A stretch of 64,000 nt of DNA from Faecalibacterium sp. HTF-F (lineage in GTDB: Bacteria; Bacillota; Clostridia; Oscillospirales; Ruminococcaceae). Under the pieces are notes generated by a model, which saw only the letters and a list, made by a program, of their open reading frames with translations, had not been told where the DNA came from and ran no database searches. Every line of letters starts with the position of its first letter. Position 1 is the first letter of the stretch. The translations under genes and the position numbers were made by a program. Shown in pieces: positions 1 to 10,990 of this stretch. The stretch lies in contig NZ_CP094473.1 in assembly GCF_023347535.1 (NCBI RefSeq), forward strand, positions 434,001 through 498,000, read 5' to 3'.

Positions 1-11
1 CAGCGGAATTA

Positions 12-830
12 TCATTTCTTATGTCCTTTGCGGTACTGCAGCGGGCCGGTGCCCATCACCTCGCGGAACACCCGGCGGAAATGGGCGGCGCTGGCAAAGC
101 CGGTCTGCTCCGCCACCGCGCTGATGGAAAGCTCTGTGGTCTCCAGCAGCTTCTGGGCCGCTTCGATGCGGCGGTTGTTGATGTAATCCACGATGGACTG
201 GCCTGTCACCCGCCGGAACAACCGGCTCAGGTAGTAGGGCGAAAGATAAAACTGCGCCGCTACCTCGGTGAGGGAAAACTTCTGCCGGTAGTTGGCCGCA
301 AGGTAGGCACAGATCTGCTCCACCGTCTCGTTGCGGGGGCGTGCCACGGCGCTGCTCTCTGCAATGCACTCCTGCTCCACGTAGTGCAGGATCAGCAGCA
401 GATACAGCGGGCCGGGATAATCCTGTTCGTCCATTGCACTGCTCATCATTTCCAGCAGGGTGCGTATCCGGCTGGTCCACTGCACCGGTGCATACAGCAC
501 GGTGCGCCCGCCGGGCGCAAACAGACGCGAAAAGTCACGCCCTGCCGTGGTTTTCAGGTCGTGCAGCATCCCCAGCGGAAAATGGCACCCCACGATCTGG
601 GGCACGGCGCTGCCGGTCTGCAGAAAGCTGCAGCCGCCCGGGCCCAGCAGCACAGCGCTGCCGGGGTTTACCAGTACGCTCTGACCGCCCGATTCCAGCA
701 TCACGCTGCCTTCGGACACCAGCAGCAGATAACAGGTGTCCTCGTCGGGCAGCAGCTCGTGGCGGTTCGCATTCAGGCGCAGGGTGGCAGCGGCCACCTT
801 GCCGGTGATCTTTTCACGTTCTGATCTCAT
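12..830 (-). CDS. AraC-family transcriptional regulator with cupin sensor domain
   Basis: Predicted cytoplasmic sugar-responsive activator of 272 residues. The N-terminal two thirds reads as an AraC-type cupin fold, and the C-terminal ~100 residues hold two helix-turn-helix units (around FSLTEVAAQFYLSPYYLSRLFRR and ISAVAEQTGFASAAHFRRVF, each quoted only in part here as a family signature). I chose the ATG at 830 (MRSEREK) rather than an upstream in-frame ATG at 899, because the upstream codons lie in a dispersed repeat. It is divergent from the pectin-degradation genes at 1055-3761, so it is probably their regulator; the target is inferred from position only. Confidence 0.88.
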   Translation of the reverse strand: MRSEREKITGKVAAATLRLNANRHELLPDEDTCYLLLVSEGSVMLESGGQSVLVNPGSAVLLGPGGCSFLQTGSAVPQIVGCHFPLGMLHDLKTTAGRDFSRLFAPGGRTVLYAPVQWTSRIRTLLEMMSSAMDEQDYPGPLYLLLILHYVEQECIAESSAVARPRNETVEQICAYLAANYRQKFSLTEVAAQFYLSPYYLSRLFRRVTGQSIVDYINNRRIEAAQKLLETTELSISAVAEQTGFASAAHFRRVFREVMGTGPLQYRKGHKK

Positions 831-857
831 AATACACTTCTCATCATCTTCCGAGGG

Positions 858-994
858 AAAACCCTCTCCGTCATCGCTGCGCGATGCCACCTCTCCCAAA
901 GGGCGAGGTTTTATGCATTTGACCGTTCCGCTCCATAAAAGCTCCCCCCTTTCGGGGGAGCTGGCAAACCCAAAGGGTTTGACTGAGAGGGTTC
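858..994. repeat. Dispersed MITE-like repeat, copy 1
   Basis: About 137 bp bounded by inverted ends: ACCCTCTC near 861 and GAGAGGGT near 986. Inside are a GC-rich arm (CATCGCTGCGCGATG) and a fold-back block, AGCTCCCCCCTTTCGGGGGAGCT. Two longer relatives occur at 16847-17103 and 39886-40060. It has no coding capacity of its own and sits in the divergent promoter region between the AraC regulator and the GH28 gene. Confidence 0.8.
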
Positions 995-1054
995 TTTTTC
1001 ATCATACCATGCCCAAGGCATTTGGGCAAGACAAAACCATCAGGAGGTTCTCTC

Positions 1055-2611
1055 ATGAATCTGTCGCTTATCCGTTCCATGACGCGCAGCGCTGTTTTCG
1101 AGCTGGAAAACGACCTGTGCTACCGTCCGGCCCATCCGTTCATCGTCACCCTGAACGGCAGGACCGTCTACGAAGCCTGCCAGACCAACGTGTTCTCCCT
1201 GTTCTCCCTGCTGCCCGGCACGGAATACACGGTGGGCGTGCAGGCTGAGGGCGAGAGCCTGACCTGCACCTTTACCACCGAGGCCGAGACCTTCTTTGTG
1301 GATGCATCCCGCTACGGTCTGGTGGCCGACGGCACCACGGACAACACCCTCAAGCTGCAGGCGGCTCTTTCTACCTGCCCCAAGGGCGGCACGGTGTATG
1401 TGCCGGCGGGCCGTTACCGCACCTGCAGCCTGTTCATGAAGAGCTGCACCACCCTGTACCTTGAAAAGGGCGCTGTGCTGCTGGGCGACAACGATCGCAC
1501 CCACTATCCCATCCTGCCCGGTGTGATCCCCAGCGAGAACGAGGTGGACGAATACTACCTGACCGGCTGGGAGGGCAACCCCCTGAGCAGCTTTGCCGGC
1601 CTTTTGAACATCACGCAGGTGCATGACGTCGTTGTGACCGGCGAGGGCACGCTGGACTGTGACGCGGAAAACGGCGACTGGTGGGTGACGCCCAAGATCA
1701 AGCGCATCGCATGGCGTCCCCGTGCCGTGGCCATGGTGGACAGCGAGAACATCTGCCTGCACGGCATCACGGTGCAGAACAGCTACTCCTGGACCATCCA
1801 CCCCATCTTCGTCAAGCACCTTGACCTGCTGAACTTCAACATCAACAACCCCTACAACGCCCCCAACACCGACGGCATCGACCCCGAAAGCTGCGAGTAC
1901 ATCCGCATCATCGGCGTGAACATCCATGTGGGTGACGACTGCATCGCCATGAAGGCCAGCAAGGTGTTCCTTGGCATGAAGCTGAAAAAGAGCTGCGAGC
2001 ACACCGTCATCCGCAACTGCCTGCTGGACAAGGGCCACGGCGGCATCGTCATCGGCAGCGAAATGAGCGGCGGCGTCAAGGATATGGTGGTCACCCAGTG
2101 TCTGATGGACCACACCGACCGCGGCCTGCGGGTCAAGACCCGCCGCGGCCGCGGCAACACCGCCGTCATTGACGGGCTGGTGTTCCGCAATGTGGAAATG
2201 CGCGGCGTCAAGGCCCCCTTTGTTATCAACATGTTCTATTTCTGCGACCCGGACGGCCACGGCCCCTATGTGCAGTGCCGCGACGCCATGCCCGTGGACG
2301 AGTACACCCCCAAGCTGGGCAGCCTGACCATGGAGGACATCGTGGCCACCGACGCCCAGTTCGCCGGCTGCTACTTTGACGGCCTGCCGGAGCAGCCCAT
2401 TGAGCGCGTTACCATGAAGAATGTCACCATTACCTTTGACCCCAACGCCAAGGAAGGTCAGGCCGCCATGGCAGATAACCGCCCGCTGGTGAAGAAGCTG
2501 GCCATCTATGCCGAAAACGTCAGGGAGATCGACCTGCACAACGTCAAGATCGAGGGCTACGAGGGCGAGCGCCTGCATTTTGCCAACGTCGGCCATTTTG
2601 AGGAGGACTGA
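1055..2611 (+). CDS. Glycoside hydrolase family 28 (polygalacturonase-like)
   Basis: A 518-residue right-handed beta-helix hydrolase that cleaves the galacturonan or rhamnogalacturonan backbone of pectin. The GH28 signatures appear in order: NTDGID near residue 270, GDDC near 293 (the catalytic Asp residues), GHGG near 327 and RVK near 359 (the usual RIK). The ATG at 1055 follows AGGAGG at the usual spacing. No signal peptide is visible, so it probably acts on imported oligogalacturonides in the cytoplasm. Five bases separate it from the GH105 gene, with which it forms an operon. Confidence 0.93.
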   Translation: MNLSLIRSMTRSAVFELENDLCYRPAHPFIVTLNGRTVYEACQTNVFSLFSLLPGTEYTVGVQAEGESLTCTFTTEAETFFVDASRYGLVADGTTDNTLKLQAALSTCPKGGTVYVPAGRYRTCSLFMKSCTTLYLEKGAVLLGDNDRTHYPILPGVIPSENEVDEYYLTGWEGNPLSSFAGLLNITQVHDVVVTGEGTLDCDAENGDWWVTPKIKRIAWRPRAVAMVDSENICLHGITVQNSYSWTIHPIFVKHLDLLNFNINNPYNAPNTDGIDPESCEYIRIIGVNIHVGDDCIAMKASKVFLGMKLKKSCEHTVIRNCLLDKGHGGIVIGSEMSGGVKDMVVTQCLMDHTDRGLRVKTRRGRGNTAVIDGLVFRNVEMRGVKAPFVINMFYFCDPDGHGPYVQCRDAMPVDEYTPKLGSLTMEDIVATDAQFAGCYFDGLPEQPIERVTMKNVTITFDPNAKEGQAAMADNRPLVKKLAIYAENVREIDLHNVKIEGYEGERLHFANVGHFEED

Positions 2612-2615
2612 AACC

Positions 2616-3761
2616 ATGACCCATGAAGAGATCCTGTCCATGCTGGGCGACTATGTGGACTATCTGATCGCCAATTCCAGCGCCGAAGCACCCATGTGGA
2701 ACATCGAAAAGGTGCGCAGCGGCAAGCCCAACAAGTGGAACTACATCGACGGCTGCATGATCACCGCCTGCCTAAGCCTGTACAAGACCACCGGCGACGA
2801 GAAGTACCTGCGCTTTTCCAAGAACTTCATCGACTGGTTCGTGCAGGAGGATGGCTCCATCAAGACCTACGACCCCAAGGAGTACAATCTGGACAACGTA
2901 AATCAGGGCAAGAACCTGTTCACCCTGTACGATATCTTTGGCGATGAGAAGTACCGCAGGGCCATTGACACCATCCGCAGTCAGCTGGCCACCCAGCCCC
3001 GCACCAAAGAGGGCAACTTCTGGCACAAGGACATCTATCCGTGGCAGGTGTGGCTGGACGGCACCTACATGGCCCAGCCCTTCTACATGGAATACGAGAC
3101 CCGCTTCAACAAGATGCAGGGCTGCATCGACAGCTACAAGCAGTTCATGAACATCAAAAAGCACATGCGGGACGAAAAGACCGGTCTGTACTACCACGGC
3201 TACGATGAGAGCCGTCAGATGTACTGGGCCGACCCCGTCACCGGCTGCAGCCCCAACTTCTGGCTGCGCGCCATGGGCTGGTTCATGGTGGCGATGGTAG
3301 ACGTGCTGGAGCGGATGGACGAGCAGCTGTACAACGAGTACCGCGGCATCATGGCAATGCTCAAGCAGACCATCGAGGATGTGCACAAGTTCCAGGACGA
3401 TGAAACCGGCATGTTCTGGCAGGTGATGGACCACCCCGGTGTGGAGGGCAACTACCTCGAGACCAGCGGCACCGCCCTGTTCGCTTACGCCGTGCTCAAG
3501 GGCGTGCGTCTGGGCTACCTGCCCAAACGCATGGCGGCATGGGCCGAAAAGGCCTTCTACGGTACCTGCGACAAGTACCTCTCCAAGAACCCGGACGGCA
3601 GCCTGCAGCTGGACGGCATCTGTCTGGTGGCGGGTCTTGGCGGCAAGGATCACCGCGACGGCTCTCTGGCTTACTATTTCAGCGAGCCGGTGGTCTGCAA
3701 CGACGCCAAGGGCGTGGGCCCGCTGGTGCTGGCCTACACCGAAATGATCGCCAGAAAGTAA
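2616..3761 (+). CDS. Glycoside hydrolase family 88/105 (unsaturated rhamnogalacturonyl hydrolase-like)
   Basis: A 381-residue alpha6/alpha6-barrel enzyme expected to remove the unsaturated uronic acid from pectin oligosaccharides left by lyases. Family signatures are WLDGTYMAQPF (catalytic Asp, near residue 146) and the N-Y-L-E-T-S-G-T-A segment near residue 281. ATG 2616 follows AGGAGG at 2601-2606, five bases after the GH28 stop codon region. It has no signal peptide. Together with GH28 it makes a cytoplasmic pectin-oligomer operon. Confidence 0.92.
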   Translation: MTHEEILSMLGDYVDYLIANSSAEAPMWNIEKVRSGKPNKWNYIDGCMITACLSLYKTTGDEKYLRFSKNFIDWFVQEDGSIKTYDPKEYNLDNVNQGKNLFTLYDIFGDEKYRRAIDTIRSQLATQPRTKEGNFWHKDIYPWQVWLDGTYMAQPFYMEYETRFNKMQGCIDSYKQFMNIKKHMRDEKTGLYYHGYDESRQMYWADPVTGCSPNFWLRAMGWFMVAMVDVLERMDEQLYNEYRGIMAMLKQTIEDVHKFQDDETGMFWQVMDHPGVEGNYLETSGTALFAYAVLKGVRLGYLPKRMAAWAEKAFYGTCDKYLSKNPDGSLQLDGICLVAGLGGKDHRDGSLAYYFSEPVVCNDAKGVGPLVLAYTEMIARK

Positions 3762-3801
3762 GCACTCGCCCATCCTGCCTGCGGCTTCAAGTTTTCAACA
3801 G

Positions 3802-3844
3802 CAAGGCCCCGCTCCTGTGGAGAACAGGAACGGGGCCTTGTTTG
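3802..3844 (+). terminator. Rho-independent terminator of the pectin operon
   Basis: A 10-bp GC-rich stem, CAAGGCCCCG paired with CGGGGCCTTG, followed by TTT, 40 bases after the GH105 stop codon. Confidence 0.85.
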
Positions 3845-4001
3845 CTGCCGAAAAGTATGTTAAACTGAGAGTGCCGCTTCGGCGGTGTTAAGGTGTTGTC
3901 TGCATAAAAGGTGGTCTAGCTCCCTCCGGCAAGCTTCCGAGAGGATGTGAAAGCCTTATTGTTGTTCCTCCCGGACGCAAACGCGAAAGGGGGGATGCCT
4001 C

Positions 4002-4112
4002 ATGAAGTTGGAAGACGTTCTTCAGCTGCTCGTCGTCATCGGCGGGACAGTCGGAATTACATTTCAGATCACATGGGCAATCTTCAAGGAGATCCATAAC
4101 AATAAGAAATGA
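4002..4112 (+). CDS. Type I toxin-like small membrane peptide, module A
   Basis: A 36-residue peptide with an acidic/amphipathic start (MKLEDVLQ), one hydrophobic span, the motif T-F-Q-I-T-W and a charged tail ending NNKK. ATG 4002 is preceded by a purine-rich GAAAGGGGGG site. Two paralogues occur at 42753-42878 and 54072-54197, with conserved 5' leaders (a TCCGGACGC-like element before the ribosome site). Architecture and the convergent antisense promoter match type I toxin-antitoxin modules. I do not recognise a named family, and toxicity is inferred. Confidence 0.7.
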   Translation: MKLEDVLQLLVVIGGTVGITFQITWAIFKEIHNNKK

Positions 4113-4200
4113 CCGCCCCAGCCTTCCAAACAGTGAACGGTCATTTTCTTATTGACTTACTAGCCAGAGGGAGCTGACCATTGCGGGCAGCACCTTTTCT
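4105..4200 (-). ncRNA. Predicted antisense antitoxin RNA, module A
   Basis: A transcript of roughly 95 nt predicted from a consensus minus-strand promoter (4207-4235) to a hairpin at about 4105-4146 (AATGACCG paired with CGGTCATT). It overlaps the 3' end of the toxin mRNA. The start of the RNA (AATAGAAAAGGTGCTGCCCG) is nearly identical to that of module C and similar in module B. Confidence 0.6.
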
Positions 4201-4206
4201 ATTTTC

Positions 4207-4235
4207 AGTATAGTGATTTTCGGCCCGCCTGTCAA
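4207..4235 (-). promoter_or_regulatory. Promoter of antisense RNA A
   Basis: On the minus strand, TTGACA (4230-4235), a 17-nt spacer and TATACT (4207-4212). The same arrangement occurs at modules B and C. Confidence 0.8.
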
Positions 4236-4267
4236 GCGGGCTTTTTGTATCGCAGAGCAAAACAGGT

Positions 4268-4705
4268 TCAGCTGTTCTTCTCCCGCTCCTCCTGCAATAC
4301 AGCCGTCACCTTCTGCATGATGTCCACAGCACGGCGCAGCTCGTCGTCGCCCAGCTCCGTGCGCAGGCGGGCATAGCAGCGCTTCATAAAATCGCGTTCT
4401 TCGGCCATCAGCTCCACCGCCTTGCTGGACAGCTCCACGTAGGTGCGGCCCGCCTCGCGGTCGGTCTTCCACGCCACAAGGCCCTTGTCCTGCAGTTTTT
4501 CCACCGCCTTGGACAGCTCGGTGATCTTCAGCCCCATCACTGCAGCCAGATCTGCCAGATAGATTGTTTGCTCCGGGTGCTGGTCGGCCTCCATCTTGAT
4601 ATAGTACAAAATCAGATAGTCGGCCCGCTGGATGGTATTGAACACCCTGTCTGCATCAAAATTGTGCAGAAAGAACCATTCTTCCGGGTGATGTTTCAGT
4701 TCCAT
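4268..4705 (-). CDS. MarR-family transcriptional regulator
   Basis: A 145-residue winged-helix protein. The central segment (LADLAAVMGLKITELSKAVEKL followed by DKGLVAWKTDREAGRTYVEL, cited in pieces) fits the MarR recognition helix and wing, with long flanking dimerisation helices. It lies 59 bases downstream of citrate synthase on the same strand, so the two may be co-transcribed. The ligand is not evident. Confidence 0.85.
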   Translation of the reverse strand: MELKHHPEEWFFLHNFDADRVFNTIQRADYLILYYIKMEADQHPEQTIYLADLAAVMGLKITELSKAVEKLQDKGLVAWKTDREAGRTYVELSSKAVELMAEERDFMKRCYARLRTELGDDELRRAVDIMQKVTAVLQEEREKNS

Positions 4706-4764
4706 ATCGTTTCCTCCTTCAGAAGCGGTTTTTTGTCCTCGATCCTGCTTGCAAAAGCAGCATC

Positions 4765-6120
4765 TTACCGTTCATTGCGGCGGATATATTCGTGGTCGCC
4801 GCCAAGGCTCTTGTAGGCCGGACGGATGATCTTGTTGGCACTGAGCAGCTCCTCAATGCGGTGAGCGCTCCAGCCCGTCACACGTGCCACGGCAAACAGC
4901 GGGGTGTACAGCTCCATGGGGATGCCCAGCATATCGTAGACAAAGCCGCTGTAGAAGTCCACGTTGGGACTGACGCCCTTGAAGATCCTGCGCTCTTCCG
5001 CGATCAGCTGCGGGGCCATCGTTTCGATCTTGTTGTAGAGGGCAAGGTCTTTGTCCCGGCCTTTTTCGTGGGCCAGCTGCTCCACATAGCCCTTGAACAC
5101 CACCTCGCGGGGATCGCTGAGGGAGTAGACTGCGTGGCCCATGCCGTAGATCAGGCCCTTGCGGTCAAAGGCCTCACCGTGCAGCAGTTTTTTCAGGTAG
5201 GCTTCCAGTTCCTCGTCGTCCTCAGTGTCGTGCAGATTTTCGCGGATGTTCTGCATCATCTGCATCACCATCAGGTTGGCGCCGCCGTGGCGCGGGCCCT
5301 TGAGGGAGCACAGCGCTGCCGCCATGGCAGAGTAGGTATCGGTGCCGGAGGATGTGACCACACGGGTGGTAAAGGTGGAGTTGTTGCCGCCGCCGTGCTC
5401 TGCATGCAGCAGCAGGGCTACATCCAGCACCCGCGCTTCCAGCTCGGTGTACTTCATATCCGGGCGCAGCATCCGCAGGAAGTTCTCTGCGGTGGAAAGG
5501 GTCGGGTCCGGACGGTGGATGTACATGCTTCCGTCCTTTTCGTAGTGGTTGTAGGCGTGGTAGCCGTACACGGCCAGCATGGGGAAAATGCCCGTCAGCT
5601 GGATGCTCTGGCGCAGTACATTGGAGATATCCAGATCGTTGGCCATGGGGTCATAGGAGGCCAGCGTGAGTACGCTGCGGGCCATGGAGTTCATGATATC
5701 ATGGCTGGGGGCCTTCATGATGACATCCCGGGTAAAGTTTGTGGGCATGGTGCGGCACTCGCCCAGCACCCGGCAGAACTCCTCCAGCTTTTCCTGCGTG
5801 GGCAGTTCACCGAACAGCAGCAGGTAGGCCGCCTCTTCAAAGGCGAAACGGCTGCCGGACGACCCCCGGATCAGGTCCTTGACATCATAGCCGCGGTAAA
5901 GCAGCTGGCCGTCCGCCGGCTTTTTTACGCCGTTCACATACTGAAAGGCGCGGATATCGGAAATATTCGTCAGACCCGCCAGCACGCCCTTGCCGTTTTC
6001 GTCGCGCAGGCCCGCTTTGACGCCAAATTCCCGGTAGAGATCTTTGGCGATGCGGTCATGCTCGGCACACAGCGGCTGCTGCTGGTCGAAATATCCCATC
6101 ACGTTCTGCAGATGATCCAT
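4765..6120 (-). CDS. gltA: Citrate synthase
   Basis: A 451-residue enzyme that condenses oxaloacetate with acetyl-CoA to citrate in the cytoplasm, feeding glutamate synthesis in a fermenter. Family signatures are HAEHGGGNNSTF (catalytic His), GPRHGGAN and GMGHAVYSLSDPR (second catalytic His region). Length is slightly above the usual 370-430 because of an N-terminal extension (MDHLQNVMGYF) seen in clostridial forms. The start is a clear ATG preceded by AGGAG-type bases. Confidence 0.93.
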   Translation of the reverse strand: MDHLQNVMGYFDQQQPLCAEHDRIAKDLYREFGVKAGLRDENGKGVLAGLTNISDIRAFQYVNGVKKPADGQLLYRGYDVKDLIRGSSGSRFAFEEAAYLLLFGELPTQEKLEEFCRVLGECRTMPTNFTRDVIMKAPSHDIMNSMARSVLTLASYDPMANDLDISNVLRQSIQLTGIFPMLAVYGYHAYNHYEKDGSMYIHRPDPTLSTAENFLRMLRPDMKYTELEARVLDVALLLHAEHGGGNNSTFTTRVVTSSGTDTYSAMAAALCSLKGPRHGGANLMVMQMMQNIRENLHDTEDDEELEAYLKKLLHGEAFDRKGLIYGMGHAVYSLSDPREVVFKGYVEQLAHEKGRDKDLALYNKIETMAPQLIAEERRIFKGVSPNVDFYSGFVYDMLGIPMELYTPLFAVARVTGWSAHRIEELLSANKIIRPAYKSLGGDHEYIRRNER

Positions 6121-6428
6121 AGGTGTGTTGCTCCTTTCCTACTGCCCGAAAAACCGTATTGATTCGGGACGGCATTCACTTACATTCAGAATACTCTTCC
6201 AGATTACAAAAAGGATATTTCGGTGTCAAGGTACTGTTTGTAAATAAAAAAAGAACAAAACCGGAAAGCAGAAAAGTTGCCGGATGCGTGTTTGCCCTTT
6301 TGAAGAGAGTCAGAACGCAGCGGAGGCCGGTTTAAATCGCTTTCTTTCTCTGTGCGGGATTGCGAAAATCCCACAGGTGCGGTATACTTAAAACCACTTT
6401 ATTTTAAAAAAGCAGGGAGGTGCGGTGG

Positions 6429-7101
6429 ATGATCGGTGCTCCAAGGCCGCTGCCGCTGGCAAAACCGGCAGCCATTGATACGGCACAGGCCGCACGATAT
6501 TTTGGTGCCCGCGGTGAGCCGGACGAAAAAACCATGGCGCTGCTGGAAACATGCGCCCTGCCGCTGCTGGCGGCGGCAACGCCCCGGGCGGTCTGGCTGG
6601 AAGCGGACACGGCTGCCCTTGCCGAAGCAGGCATCCTGCGGGGCGGGGACGTGATGCGCCATCTGGAAGGATGTCCGCAGGCGGTGCTGCTGGCTGTGAC
6701 GCTGGGCCCCGGCGTGGATGCACAGATCCGCCGCGCCGGTGTGGGCGATATTGCGGCGGGCGTAGCCTCCGACGCGCTGGGCAGCGCGCTGGCTGAGCAG
6801 GCCGCAGACGCGGCAGAAGCGGAGCTGCGCCAGTGGGCCGCAAAAGAGGGAAAGTATCTTACCGGGCGGTTCTCGCCCGGCTACGGTGACTGGGATATCG
6901 CGGTGCAGCCGCTGGTGGCAAACGCGCTGGACACGGTGCGCCGTGCAGGCCTGTGCGTCACCGACACCAATCTGATGACCCCGCGCAAGAGCGTGACGGC
7001 CATTCTGGGGGTCAGCGGCCACCCGGTAAAGGGAAAACTGGCCGGGTGCGGCCACTGCGTGCTGCGCACCCGTTGCGAATACAGAAAGAGGGGAAAGACC
7101 T

Positions 7102-7115
<14 letters not shown>
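6429..7115 (+). CDS. Vitamin B12-dependent methionine synthase activation-domain protein
   Basis: A 228-residue stand-alone version of the C-terminal reactivation domain of MetH, which binds S-adenosylmethionine and remethylates oxidised cob(II)alamin. Recognisable parts are RFSPGYGDW and the Cys-rich C-terminus (GCGHCVLRTRC). The ATG at 6429 lies eight bases after AGGGAGG; an in-frame GTG at 6420 sits inside that ribosome site and is less likely. It overlaps metH by 14 bases, which implies coupled translation. A TATACT-like -10 is near 6383. Confidence 0.88.
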
Positions 7116-9534
<2,419 letters not shown>

Positions 9535-9551
9535 GCGCTATGTGGGCAGGC

Positions 9552-9655
9552 CAGCAGGGAGCTTTCTCCGCGAACAGCCCGGGACTCCAGTCCCGCCCCA
9601 ACGCTTACGCGCTGGGGCCCCACCCCCAGGACATTCGCGGAGAAACTCCCTGCTG
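9552..9655. repeat. Long imperfect inverted repeat after metH
   Basis: Arms CAGCAGGGAG + TTTCTCCGCGAA (9552-9574) and TTCGCGGAGAAA + CTCCCTGCTG (9634-9655) enclose a GC-rich inner fold. It lacks a T-run directly after the stem, so it is either a palindromic mobile relic or an atypical metH 3' structure. Confidence 0.6.
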
Positions 9656-9778
9656 TCCTGTCAGGGAAAACTTCCGGCCCACCGCCCCGGTAAGCTGGGG
9701 CCCTTTGAAAACACCTGAAAATCTATTTGCAAATTGTTCAAAAACTCCACAAAGAAATGCCACGATTGTCTGGTAGTA

Positions 9779-10032
9779 TAAGGGTGCAGTCAGGGAGATG
9801 CAAAGACACCTCCCAAAAGCCGACAAGGGCTTTCATCTGCGGGGGCCGGTGCTTTGGGCACGACCCAGCAGATCCTTATTAAAATACTGTCCCCCGTCCC
9901 ATGCCAGGCAATAGCCCGGGCGGCGGACAGACTACCAAATCCCTCCTGATCCACCGCAAAGTTCGGGAGTTCTCATACCGCAGCCAGCACCGCTTTATCC
10001 TCCTTTCCACGGTGCTGGCTGCTTTTGTTTTT
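9779..10032 (+). ncRNA. Candidate structured RNA with strong terminator
   Basis: A non-coding stretch of about 250 nt between metH and a convergent PAP2 gene. It begins just after a TAGTAT box (9773-9778) and ends in a 12-bp terminator stem (CAGCCAGCACCG with CGGTGCTGGCTG, 9981-10021, then CTTTTGTTTTT). Internal pairings I can draw are a closing stem GGTG..TCAGG with CCTGA..CACC, a hairpin AAAGCC/GGGCTTT, ATCTGC/GCAGAT and CTGTCC/GGACAG. The layout (closing stem, open centre, terminal stems) recalls 6S RNA, but the RNase P, SRP and tmRNA signatures I know are absent. Family unassigned. Confidence 0.5.
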
Positions 10033-10112
10033 ACCTGAATGCAAGAGAACGATTGGGAATAGCCGCCGCGTGCGCTTTGGCTGTTTTAGCGGAAATTCTA
10101 TTGTAATTAGTT

Positions 10113-10153
10113 GAGCCTCGGAAAAATCTGCGGATTTTTCCGAGGCTCTTTTT
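10113..10153. terminator. Strong bidirectional terminator hairpin
   Basis: A nearly perfect stem GAGCCTCGGAAAAATC / GATTTTTCCGAGGCTC followed by TTTTT. It can serve the PAP2 gene transcript from the right or read-through from the left. Confidence 0.85.
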
Positions 10154-10229
10154 CACGGATAGGGTCGAAGCGATATACTTCATCTGAATGCAAAAAGCAA
10201 AGCGAGAACGAGTGCGAGACGAAATTGGT

Positions 10230-10778
10230 TTATACAGTTCGTTTTACTTCGCTGCGTTTCGCCCATTTGTTGCTGATCTTATCTGCCAGCAGGGAGCCGC
10301 AGGCCCCCACTGCAAGGCCCAGTGCCACGCCGCCCAGAATGTCGGTGGGGAAATGTACATACAGGTACATCCGCGTGAAGCCGATGAACCCGGCCAGCAC
10401 AAGAGCCGGGACGCCGAGCCTGCGGTTCTGCAGCCAGAGCGCAAAGGCAGCGGCAAAGGCGGAGGATGTGTGTCCGGAAGGGAAGGACCAGCCATGCGGC
10501 CGGGCCACCAGCGTGAGCATCTCCGGCCGGAGGTCACAGGGGCGCGGGCGTGCGAACAGCGGCTTTAAGGCGCAGTGGCCCGCCAGCATGTAAAGGCCCA
10601 GCGCCAGCGCCATGGCCAGCCCGGCCCGGCGGGTGCGCCGGAACGCCAGCAGCACCGCCGTGAAGGCAATCCAGATCTCGCCGCGGGCACCGGCCTGATC
10701 GAAAAACACCGCCAGTGCATCCAGCACCGGACAGCGCAGAGCCTGCAAGGCATCCAGAAGGGTAAATTCAAAGGACAT
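10230..10778 (-). CDS. PAP2-family membrane phosphatase
   Basis: A 182-residue integral membrane protein with several hydrophobic spans. The three phosphatase motifs are K-P-L-F-A-R-P-R-P (KX6RP), PSGHTSSAF and the C-terminal FTRMYLYVHFPTD (SRX5HX3D type). It probably dephosphorylates undecaprenyl diphosphate or phosphatidylglycerol-phosphate at the outer face of the membrane. The start at 10778 (MSFEF) was chosen because the upstream open frame has no membrane-protein character. Confidence 0.9.
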   Translation of the reverse strand: MSFEFTLLDALQALRCPVLDALAVFFDQAGARGEIWIAFTAVLLAFRRTRRAGLAMALALGLYMLAGHCALKPLFARPRPCDLRPEMLTLVARPHGWSFPSGHTSSAFAAAFALWLQNRRLGVPALVLAGFIGFTRMYLYVHFPTDILGGVALGLAVGACGSLLADKISNKWAKRSEVKRTV

Positions 10779-10990
10779 GGATAAAGCCTCCCTGCTTGTT
10801 GTTCTTGCCCTTATGGTAACATGGAACCGGGCAGAGAATAAGAACAAGGCTTGTACAAAGAATAAACAAATCTTAAACCGGCAGAAAAGATGTCGGAAAC
10901 AGCACAAAACTGGAATATAGCGGAACAATACTACAAATTGTAAATAGAAAAGAAGCCCTGCGGTGCTGGACGCGGGGCTTTTTGCATCCT

